Shown piece after piece: positions 57,596 to 64,000 of a DNA stretch of 64,000 nt. The translations under genes were made by a program, and so were the position numbers. This DNA is from JAAXXJ01 sp964412455 (GTDB lineage Bacteria > Nitrospirota > UBA9217): the NCBI GenBank assembly GCA_964412455.1, contig CAYPOT010000009.1:16392-80391 (forward strand). Reading direction: 5' to 3'. Under the pieces are notes generated by a model. The model was not told the DNA's origin. It was given only the letters and a program-made list of their open reading frames with translations, and searched no databases. The first letter of the stretch is position 1. Each line of letters begins with the position of its first letter.

Positions 57596-59506
57596 ATGGC
57601 TATCGGCAAACTCTGGAACTGGTTCGGCAGCAGGAAGGGGATGGTCATCCTCCTGTCCCAGCTTGTCCTGGTCCTGTTCTTCCTTCATTATTATACCGGT
57701 TATCAGTCCAGCGACAGATGCGTCTCTTGCCACGCCGACAAGGGTCGCATGACCAAGCTGGGCTATCCCCAGTTCGTGATGACCCGCGCGCAGGTCCAGA
57801 AGGAGTCCCGCCACCCGAACACCGAATGCCGCGACTGCCACCTCGGCAACGGCCTTTCCGACGAGACCGACACAGCGCACAAAGGGATGCTGAAGCTCAT
57901 CGTGCTGGACAACGAACTGAACATCATGCCGCGCAAGGGTCATGTCGAACGCCTTCTCCCTTCCGGTGATGACCGTCTGCGCGCAATGCTGCCGCGTGAC
58001 AAGAGTGGCGAACTCGATTACGACGTCGGGACGCTGATGTGGCACGACCGCAATCCCGAGACGCTCGGGTATGACCCCGCCATCGCGCAAAAGACCTGCG
58101 GCAAGGCAGCCTGCCACCCCGACCAGGTGGCGCAGTTCGATACGAGCGTCATGGGCGCGAACCTCCGCCAACGCTCCATGCGGACGTGGAACGACATACA
58201 CGGCCCGAACAATTGAGGGCCGTCCTTCGCGGACACCCTGCCGGTCGGCAGGGCAGAAGGAGACAGATTCTCCTTCCAGAACACCTCTAAGATCATCGAC
58301 GAGATCAACCAGCCTTTCACGCGTGAACAGGCGGTTGCGAAGCAGAAGGCCTGCAACCTCTGCCACACGGGCTGCCTCGACTGCCACTATACACCGACAC
58401 GCGAGCGGGGTGCGCACGCGTTCAGTCGAGTTCCTCCGGCGGCGAACTGCGCGGGTGGCGGCAGGAGCACCTTTGTCTGCCACGCGGGCACGATGGAGCG
58501 GAGGCGTGGGGACAGCTACCTGGGGAAGGAATTCTCCGAACCGGCAGGGCTTCCCGAGGACGTGCACGTGAAAGAGAAGTTGGAGTGTGTTGATTGCCAC
58601 CAGACAGGACCCGGCGGCATGGGCCACATCGAGCGGCGAGCCAATTGCCAGGACTGCCATATCGAGGTGGAAGAGGCCATGGCGCAGAGCGTTCACAAGA
58701 ACGTATCCTGCGAGGCCTGTCACGTGAAGGTCCTGGGCGGATACGAGATGACCTCGTGGGGACCGGGCATGATCGAGTCAAAGCCGAATCCCTTCAAGAA
58801 GTATTCATTATATTACGGCCCCATGGAACCTCCGATCCTGATCAAAGACCGGAAGGGGGTCTGGATCCCGGCCAAGATCTGGCCGAACAGCGCAGGATAT
58901 ATAAAGGACGATATCAAGCCGAGACCAGGACTTACCTGGCGCTGGCCGGAGGGGGAGACGCGGGACGCCTTTGTGCAGCTCGGGACCTTCAGCGTTCCGG
59001 GAGGGAACAACAACTACCTCGCGTGGCTGCAGGTGGAGCAGGTGGCGCATCCGCTCGGCAAATCGCGCTCATGTGAAAGCTGTCACGATTCCACGACGCA
59101 GGTCGCGAAGGTGACGTGGGAGTATTTCGACAACCAGGGCGCTGAACCGTTCTCGGGAAGTCAGAAGGTCGTGGCGGACAAGGACGGCCTGCGGGTCGTC
59201 GGCATCAAGGCGACATCGAAGGTAAAACTCATGGAAGGCGGGAAGATCGAGAACTTCGCCGCCTGGATGCAGCTAGGCGACATTTGGAGGACCAGCGGGG
59301 ATTTCTCGATACCGAAGTCCGATCCTGCCAAGTATCAGAAGTTGGACAGAGGTATCCGCGACGCGTTGGCGAAACTTGCCGTTGAGGACAAACAGCTCAA
59401 AGCCCGCGAGGCGAAGGGCGAGAATGTGAAGAAACATCGGCGGAGATGGAAAGAGGCAAGGGCTGCGGCGGTGCATGAGCCGGGGGCCGCGATAGGGCAA
59501 CGATAA
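57596..59506 (+). CDS. Multiheme c-type cytochrome, candidate selenoprotein (in-frame UGA at codon 207)
   Basis: The frame runs from ATG 57596 to TAA 59504 with one interruption, TGA 58214-58216. Both sides are one cytochrome: N-terminal membrane anchor (MVILLSQLVLVLFFLHYYTG), CVSCH, CRDCH, a CX4CH site (CGKAACH), then ...IHGPNN-[UGA]-GPSFADTL..., CNLCH, CLDCH, a long-spaced CAGGGRSTFVCH, CVDCH, CQDCH, CEACH and CESCH. That is eight standard haem sites plus two atypical ones in 636 residues. Twenty-six bases after the UGA lies a hairpin with loop GGUC, like that in the NifU-like gene. Seen: one frame, one UGA, no other lesion. Inferred: Sec207. The alternative is a nonsense mutation. The protein is probably a periplasmic electron carrier anchored in the inner membrane; partners are not encoded nearby. 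Confidence 0.75.
58236..58253 (+). promoter_or_regulatory. Candidate bacterial SECIS hairpin in the cytochrome gene
   Basis: CCCTGCC (58236-58242), loop GGTC (58243-58246), GGCAGGG (58247-58253): perfect 7-bp stem, loop starting with GG, 26 bases after the UGA. The loop sequence matches that at 4559. Confidence 0.65.
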
Positions 59507-59509
59507 TCC

Positions 59510-60121
59510 ATGAATACTCTCATTAATACCATCGAAGTGATCGGCATCTTTGCCTTCGCCCTTTCCGGCATCCTCGAAGCGCGCAAGAAGGGCATGGACC
59601 TGGTGGGCGTCTACGTCGTGGGCATGGTCACGGCCTTCGGCGGCGGATCGCTCCGGGACCTGGTTCTGGACCGTCATCCGCTCTTCTGGGTCGAACACTT
59701 CTGGTACCCGGTCATCCTCCTGTTCCTGTCTTTTCTCGCTGGCTTCCTCGTCAGGCAGCTTACGGAGCATAAGCGGGTGATGACCGCGGTCCTGGTGCTT
59801 GACGCGCTGGGGCTCGGGCTGTTCGCGGCTTCGGGCGCGTCGGTGGCTCACCAGGCGGGCACTAACGCGTTCATTGCCGCGCTCATCGGGGTGATGACGG
59901 GAGTGTTCGGTGGTGTGCTCCGGGACATCATCTGCAACGAGATCCCCTATGTCTTTCAGCGCACAGAGCTCTACGCCACCTGCGCATTTGCCGGCGCCTG
60001 GTCCTACCTGCTGGTCATCGGGACCGCAGGCGATGAGTTCACGGCGGTCATGAGTTGCATTTCCATCACCTTCGTGTTGCGGATGTTCGCGATCCGGTAT
60101 AAAATCAGGCTGCCGGTCTAA
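59510..60121 (+). CDS. TRIC/YadS-type cation channel family protein (UPF0126)
   Basis: A 203-residue membrane protein with seven hydrophobic segments and two internal repeats, each with the family signature: AFGGGSLRDLVL and GVFGGVLRDIICNE. Bacterial members are homotrimeric K+-permeable channels of uncertain role; related proteins have been linked to glycine uptake. It starts 4 bases after the cytochrome stop codon and is probably on the same transcript. Confidence 0.9.
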   Translation: MNTLINTIEVIGIFAFALSGILEARKKGMDLVGVYVVGMVTAFGGGSLRDLVLDRHPLFWVEHFWYPVILLFLSFLAGFLVRQLTEHKRVMTAVLVLDALGLGLFAASGASVAHQAGTNAFIAALIGVMTGVFGGVLRDIICNEIPYVFQRTELYATCAFAGAWSYLLVIGTAGDEFTAVMSCISITFVLRMFAIRYKIRLPV

Positions 60122-60189
60122 TCTCGCCGTCACGGGCAGGGCCGGGGGACGGGGAAAAGGGTGGATCGAACGAGCGGAGGGACCATTCC

Positions 60190-60960
60190 ATGGCGGAATC
60201 GATGACGCAGTCCGAGGGACGGCAGAAGCGGCTGATCGCCCTTGCCGACAGCGACAGCGCGCACCTGTACTTTACGAGCATGGTGCTGCAGCGGCTCGAC
60301 TACAACATCCATACCATGAACAGCGCCGAGGATGTCCTGGCGTTCCTCGAGGTCGCCCAACCGGACCTCATCCTGACCGAAATAGCCCTCGCTGAAACGG
60401 ACGGGGTCGAGCTGCTCAGAAAGATCAAGCGGACCCCGGCAACGAACGCTCTGCCGGTCATCGTGCTCACCTCGTCGAAGGACCCGAAGGTGAAGGAGGC
60501 CTGCCAGCGCGAAAACTGCACGAACTATCTGCAGAAGCCGGTTGAGCCGGACGTGCTGTACGCCGCGATCCAGAAGGTGACGGAGACCACGCCCCGCCAG
60601 TACATCCGGCTTGCCACCAGCCTCAATGTCATGGTGGGCGAGGGCCGGGACGCAGAGGAGGCGGTGATCCAGAACTACATTACCGCGCTGTCGGAACAGG
60701 GCATGTTCGTCAATACGGAGAAGCCCAAGCCGGTCGGGCTGAGGATCTCCATCACGATCTTCCTCGAAACGAGCAGGATCAAGGTCGAAGGGATGGTGCT
60801 GTACAGCTTTGACCGGGGAAAGGGGCCCCTCAGGACCGCCGGCATGGGCGTCAAGTTCGTCCGGATAGGATCGGAGGACCAGGCCCTGATCCGGCAATTC
60901 ATTCACCGGCAGATCACGAAGGGGCTGACCATGGGCCAGATCGGCGGCACGATATTTTGA
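60190..60960 (+). CDS. Receiver + PilZ-like protein with Glu in place of the phospho-acceptor Asp
   Basis: 256 residues. N-terminal receiver domain (about 14-132): ALADSDSAH, PDLILTEIALAETDG, VIVLTSS and TNYLQKPVEP. The usual phosphorylated Asp is Glu64 (LTEI where LLDI is expected), which may mimic the phosphorylated state. The C-terminal domain (about 138-245) starts RQYIRL, an RxxxR motif of c-di-GMP-binding PilZ domains, but the second motif (D/N)xSxxG reads ALSEQG, so binding may be lost or altered. Likely an adaptor for motility, pili or secretion. No kinase gene is near. Confidence 0.75.
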   Translation: MAESMTQSEGRQKRLIALADSDSAHLYFTSMVLQRLDYNIHTMNSAEDVLAFLEVAQPDLILTEIALAETDGVELLRKIKRTPATNALPVIVLTSSKDPKVKEACQRENCTNYLQKPVEPDVLYAAIQKVTETTPRQYIRLATSLNVMVGEGRDAEEAVIQNYITALSEQGMFVNTEKPKPVGLRISITIFLETSRIKVEGMVLYSFDRGKGPLRTAGMGVKFVRIGSEDQALIRQFIHRQITKGLTMGQIGGTIF

Positions 60961-61011
60961 GCGGCGGCGGGCGCTCGCGTACACGGCCGGCCGAACACTG
61001 AGGAGGACACA

Positions 61012-61218
61012 ATGCCATACGTGAACATCAAGATAACGAACGAAGGCGCAACGGCGGAGCAGAAGGCACAGCTGATCGCGGGGGTGACGAAGATGCTGCA
61101 GGATATCCTGGGCAAGAACCCCCAGACGACCTGCGTGGTCATCGAGGAGGTCCCGACCGACAACTGGGGCCTCGGCGGAGAGACGATCACGGAGCGGCGG
61201 AAGCGGGAGAAGAAGTAG
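61012..61218 (+). CDS. 4-Oxalocrotonate tautomerase family protein
   Basis: 68 residues, the normal size. Pro2 (MPYVNIKITNEGATAEQK) is the catalytic base after Met removal; VTKMLQDILGKNPQTTCVVI and EEVPTDNWGLGGETI fit the family. The natural substrate cannot be read; many members have unknown roles. GGAGGA lies upstream. Small single gene between the PilZ-like gene and aroF. Confidence 0.9.
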   Translation: MPYVNIKITNEGATAEQKAQLIAGVTKMLQDILGKNPQTTCVVIEEVPTDNWGLGGETITERRKREKK

Positions 61219-61233
61219 GTCGAGGCGTTGGAA

Positions 61234-61362
61234 CCACGGGTCCCGATTTTATCGGGACACACCGATGGTCAAAAGTAGGCGCTTCTAAGCGACACGGATT
61301 AAAGTCTTATAACGATTTTTTTGCTGTAACCGTGTGCGGCGTAGCCGCCCGTGGTTACATAG
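61234..61362. repeat. Inverted repeat (GTAACCACGG family) before aroF
   Basis: AACCACGGGTCCC-GATTTTATC-GGGACACACCG on the left, GTAACCGTGTGCGG-CGTAGCC-GCCCGTGGTTAC on the right; related to 11346-11456 and 62441-62647. It includes the hairpin GTAGGCGCTTCTAAGCG shared with 23883. Confidence 0.7.
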
Positions 61363-61407
61363 GCTTCCGCTCAGGTTTATTCTGGCCATGTTAACAAGGA
61401 GTTTCTC

Positions 61408-62427
61408 ATGCTTATCGTACTGAACCACTCGGCCTCGTCAAAGGACGTCGAGAACATCAAGAAGATCATCACCAGGATGGGGCTCAAGCCCGTCGCGATT
61501 CCCGGCGCGGAACGGACGGCCATCGGCGTCATCGGCAACCAGGGATGGGTCGACGACACGGCGCTCAAGGGCAACAAGGCGATCATGGAGATCATTCATG
61601 TCACGAAGCCTTACAAGCTCGTGAGCCGCGACTTTCATCCTGCCGATACGGTCGTTTCGCTGGGGGGAAAGGTGACGGTGGGCGGGAAGTCCCCTTTCCT
61701 TGTCATAGCCGGACCCTGCGCGGTGGAGAGCAGGGACCAGATCATGAAGACGGCGCGTTTCCTGAAAAAGCTCGGGGTCCCGGTGCTTCGCGGCGGCGCG
61801 TACAAGCCGAGAACGAGCCCGCACAGCTTCCAGGGTCTGCGGGAAAGCGGCCTGGACCTGCTCGATGAGGTGAGAAGGGAAACCGGTCTTCTCGTGGTCA
61901 CCGAGATCGTGAGTCCCGAGCATGTGGAGATAGTGGCCGACAAGGTGGACATCCTGCAAATCGGCGCGCGAAACATGCAGAACTTCGACCTGCTGACCGA
62001 GGTAGGAAAGACGAACAAGCCGGTTATCCTGAAGCGCGGCCTCTCGGCGACCGTGGAGGAGTGGCTCGGCTCTGCGGAGTATATTCTGCTGAACGGCAAT
62101 CCCGGCGTGGTCCTGTGCGAGCGGGGGATACGGACTTTCGAGACCGCGACGCGCAACACGGCCGATCTTGCCATCATCCCGCTGGTAAGGAAAATGACCC
62201 ACCTGCCCGTCATTTTCGACCCGAGCCACGCGACGGGCAAGCGCGACCTGGTGACGCCGACGGCGCTTGCATCCGTTGTCGTAGGCGCCCACGGCGCCAT
62301 GATCGAGGTCCATCCCGAGCCCGAGCACGCCCTGTCCGACGGCGCGCAGTCGCTGCATTTCCGGGAGTTCGAAAAACTGCTCGGCCAGCTGGAAAAGCTG
62401 GAGGCCTACGCGAGGAAGAACCTGTGA
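61408..62427 (+). CDS. aroF: 3-Deoxy-7-phosphoheptulonate (DAHP) synthase
   Basis: First enzyme of the shikimate pathway: condenses phosphoenolpyruvate and erythrose 4-phosphate. The type I-beta form: an N-terminal ferredoxin-like regulatory domain (about 1-70, MLIVLNHSASSKDVENIKKI) and a TIM barrel with FLVIAGPCAVESRDQIMKTA, RGGAYKPRTSPHSFQG, PVILKRGLSATVEEWLGSAE and VIFDPSHATGKRD. 339 residues. The N-terminal domain is usual for feedback-regulated members. AAGGAG precedes the ATG. Confidence 0.95.
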   Translation: MLIVLNHSASSKDVENIKKIITRMGLKPVAIPGAERTAIGVIGNQGWVDDTALKGNKAIMEIIHVTKPYKLVSRDFHPADTVVSLGGKVTVGGKSPFLVIAGPCAVESRDQIMKTARFLKKLGVPVLRGGAYKPRTSPHSFQGLRESGLDLLDEVRRETGLLVVTEIVSPEHVEIVADKVDILQIGARNMQNFDLLTEVGKTNKPVILKRGLSATVEEWLGSAEYILLNGNPGVVLCERGIRTFETATRNTADLAIIPLVRKMTHLPVIFDPSHATGKRDLVTPTALASVVVGAHGAMIEVHPEPEHALSDGAQSLHFREFEKLLGQLEKLEAYARKNL

Positions 62428-62440
62428 GGCTGACCTTTTG

Positions 62441-62647
62441 TAACCACGGGTCCCGGCTTTGCCGGGACACACGGATAAACACGGTTACGGCGGAACGGAT
62501 CGAAGACAAGATCACGGCTTTGTAACCACTGGTTCCGCGATGCGGAACACACAGATAACGTCAATAACGATTGTTAACCATGACAACCGGGAACATCTTT
62601 ATGAATTTCGGATCTATAAGCCTTACCGTGTTCATCCGTGGTTACTA
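62441..62647. repeat. Repeat-filled gap after aroF (GTAACCACGG family)
   Basis: The 310 bases after aroF have no gene. GTAACCACGGGTCCCGGCTT, TGCCGGGACACACGGATAAA and CACGGTTAC on the left (62441-62490) face CCGTGTTCATCCGTGGTTAC (62628-62647) on the right; a third copy without partner is at 62520-62545. A plain terminator is not seen. Confidence 0.7.
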
Positions 62648-62737
62648 AGGTCTTGATCCTCTCTGTGTCGCCTCAGGCCGCCTATTGCAGGTCATCTGTG
62701 GTTACACACGTCTTTGCTACCTAACAGGAGGTCGGTG

Positions 62738-63007
62738 ATGAACGAGATCTACGTTGATATGGGCTGGGCGGTCATCTTTATCGTGGCGGGCGGCATCATT
62801 GGCATACTGCTGATCCTTGCTTCAACCCTGGTCGTCCCGCGTATTCTGAACAGGCTTACCCCGAACCTGAACGAGGACAAGGAGATCGCGCGGGGCAACC
62901 GCGCCGTGGCCGAGTATTTCGGACGGGTCGTCGGCTCGACCATCATCGCGATCGGCATCGTGATCGCCGCCGCCATCCTCGGCGGGATCATCGCCGCATT
63001 GCTCTGA
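62738..63007 (+). CDS. DUF350 membrane protein
   Basis: 89 residues with two membrane helices (AVIFIVAGGIIGILLILAST and VGSTIIAIGIVIAAAILGGI), the pattern of one DUF350 half; longer members carry two copies. The function is unknown. AGGAGGT precedes ATG 62738. It stands 28 bases before the Hint-domain gene, so the two are probably co-transcribed. Confidence 0.7.
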   Translation: MNEIYVDMGWAVIFIVAGGIIGILLILASTLVVPRILNRLTPNLNEDKEIARGNRAVAEYFGRVVGSTIIAIGIVIAAAILGGIIAALL

Positions 63008-63035
63008 TCTTCCAACGGTCCCCTTGGTACATCCC

Positions 63036-64000
63036 ATGATGACTGTCGTTCGACGGATCATAGTTATATTGATCGCGCTCCTCTGTCTCGACGTGTGGGC
63101 CCCGGATCTGCACGCGCGGGGAGGCGGCGGCTGTGTCGAGCAGGGTACGCAGGTCCTCACGCCTTCCGGTCCGGTGCCGATCGAGCGGCTGAAGCCTGGA
63201 GATACGGTGCTCGGCGTGGACGGGCAGACGCTCCTTCCGGTTACTGTCCGGTCGCTCATGCAGGTCCAGCCGGAAGAATATGTTGAACTCTCTGTGAACG
63301 GCCGCGTTCTGCGGCTCACCTCTGAACATCCTGTCGAAACAGCGCCCGGTGTTTTTCGTGCCGCGTCCCGACTCAAGCAAGGGGATTCCGTCATCCTGCA
63401 CGAGGACGGTCGTACGGTGGCCGCTTCGGTCACGTCTGTCAGCCGCGTGCTGAGCAGTGCGCCCGCCTACAATCTTCTCGTCTCGCCCGCCGGTACTTAC
63501 GCGGCAAATACCGTCGTGGTCCACAACAAGGGATGTTTCCTTCCTGACACACCGGTCCGGGCAGCTGACGGGAATGAACTGCCCATCTCCGAGGTCCGGC
63601 AGGGCGACCGGCTGCTCGCCTTCACCACCGAGGGTAATGTCGTCGCAGCAACGGTCCGCCAGGTGCTGACCCACGACGTTGACGAATATCGCATCGTACG
63701 GACCGGCAGCATGGTCCTGCAGGTCACCCCTGAACATCCCTTCTATGTCGGCGAGGGAACTTTCAAGACGCTCGAAGCCTTGCATCCTGGAGACATGGTT
63801 TACGCTTATGACGGCAGCGGTCTGAATCCTCAACGAATAGAGAGCATTGAGGCTGTGGTCGCCCCGGTCCGAGTCTATAATCTTATGACCGATGCTCCTC
63901 ACACCTTTTTCGCGAACGGCATCGCGGTGCATAACAAAGGAGGCGGTGGGGGAGGCGGCTCGCGGGGCGGCGGGGGCGGATATCGCAGCAGCGGACGGTT
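63036..64000 (+). CDS. Exported protein with two tandem Hint (intein-like) domains, 3' end outside window
   Basis: Open from ATG 63036 to the end of the window (at least 321 codons, no stop). After a signal segment (IIVILIALLCLDVWAPDLHA) and GGGG comes a first Hint domain from CVEQGTQVLTPSGPVPIERL to NTVVVHNKG, directly followed by a second from CFLPDTPVRAADGNELPISE to NGIAVHNKG. Each starts with Cys, has the TSEHPV or TPEHPF block, and ends with His-Asn, the residues used for N-S shift and Asn cyclisation. The second is followed by GGGGGGGS repeats. Bacterial intein-like domains of this type can cleave or splice themselves. The 3' part and any downstream domain are not visible. ATG 63039 is an equal choice of start. 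Confidence 0.8.
   Translation, partial: MMTVVRRIIVILIALLCLDVWAPDLHARGGGGCVEQGTQVLTPSGPVPIERLKPGDTVLGVDGQTLLPVTVRSLMQVQPEEYVELSVNGRVLRLTSEHPVETAPGVFRAASRLKQGDSVILHEDGRTVAASVTSVSRVLSSAPAYNLLVSPAGTYAANTVVVHNKGCFLPDTPVRAADGNELPISEVRQGDRLLAFTTEGNVVAATVRQVLTHDVDEYRIVRTGSMVLQVTPEHPFYVGEGTFKTLEALHPGDMVYAYDGSGLNPQRIESIEAVVAPVRVYNLMTDAPHTFFANGIAVHNKGGGGGGGSRGGGGGYRSSGR

Noticed and set aside
58493..59506. Second half of the cytochrome as a separate gene starting at ATG 58493
   Set aside because: Haem motifs and coding sequence continue upstream to the UGA in the same frame, and no ribosome-binding site precedes ATG 58493.

Overview
The window looks like chromosomal DNA of a Gram-negative, probably anaerobic or facultative bacterium. 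Evidence is a complete type II secretion operon, an NAD(P)-linked group 3-type [NiFe] hydrogenase, the two-subunit class I (Fe-S) fumarase and a large multiheme cytochrome c. Core genes are GC-rich; accessory genes are visibly AT-richer. Gene content and the abundance of palindromic intergenic repeats would fit Nitrospirota or a deltaproteobacterial lineage, but nothing here fixes the phylum. No rRNA or tRNA gene was found.

Layout. 1-2.6 kb: 3' part of a carbamoyltransferase and a HEPN-like gene, both AT-rich. 2.6-12.1 kb: core genes (proS, a UGA-containing NifU-like gene, PilB/GspE-like ATPase, CorC/HlyC-type protein, mdh, fumarase alpha and beta, apt). 12.2-21.5 kb: accessory island with Panacea/RelE-like and HTH modules, HicB and a broken HicA, DUF3800 with a structured RNA-like element, an Mrr-nuclease/helicase/INT-repeat protein with two flanking genes, and a small two-gene module bracketed by a duplicated 3' end of the hydrogenase gene. 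21.5-26.1 kb (minus strand): four-subunit hydrogenase, order hydB-hydG-hydD-hydA. 26.4-29.8 kb (minus): AmgK-MurU-like fusion next to a NamZ-like DUF1343 protein, a likely MurNAc recycling pair. 29.8-34.4 kb: small protein, Ig-like and repeat lipoproteins, amidotransferase. 34.4-34.6 kb: probable group II intron remnant. 34.7-47.8 kb: gspC-N, interrupted by a repeat-bracketed DUF559 nuclease gene. 47.9-50.1 kb (minus): two outer-membrane-type proteins. 50.2-53.0 kb: radA followed by toxin-antitoxin genes and two extra copies of the radA 3' end. 53.0-55.3 kb: three integron-type cassettes with attC sites and no integrase gene in the window. 55.3-64 kb: FecR/Ig-like protein, UGA-interrupted multiheme cytochrome, TRIC-type channel, receiver-PilZ protein, tautomerase, DAHP synthase, DUF350 protein and a truncated tandem Hint-domain protein.

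Four themes stand out. (1) Two genes carry an in-frame UGA followed at 20-26 nt by a hairpin whose loop begins GGUC, so both are candidate selenoproteins (NifU-like with CxxU; multiheme cytochrome). (2) Small accessory modules sit behind core genes whose 3' ends are duplicated (hydA once, radA twice). (3) Palindromic repeat families have entered coding sequence: they supply the prepilin leaders, and in two cases the ribosome-binding site, of gspH, gspI, gspJ and gspK, and the C-terminus of the hydrogenase small subunit; one family also brackets the DUF559 nuclease gene. (4) A cluster of attC sites without integrase carries three exported proteins of unknown function.

All domain assignments are from reading motifs by eye; no database search was run.
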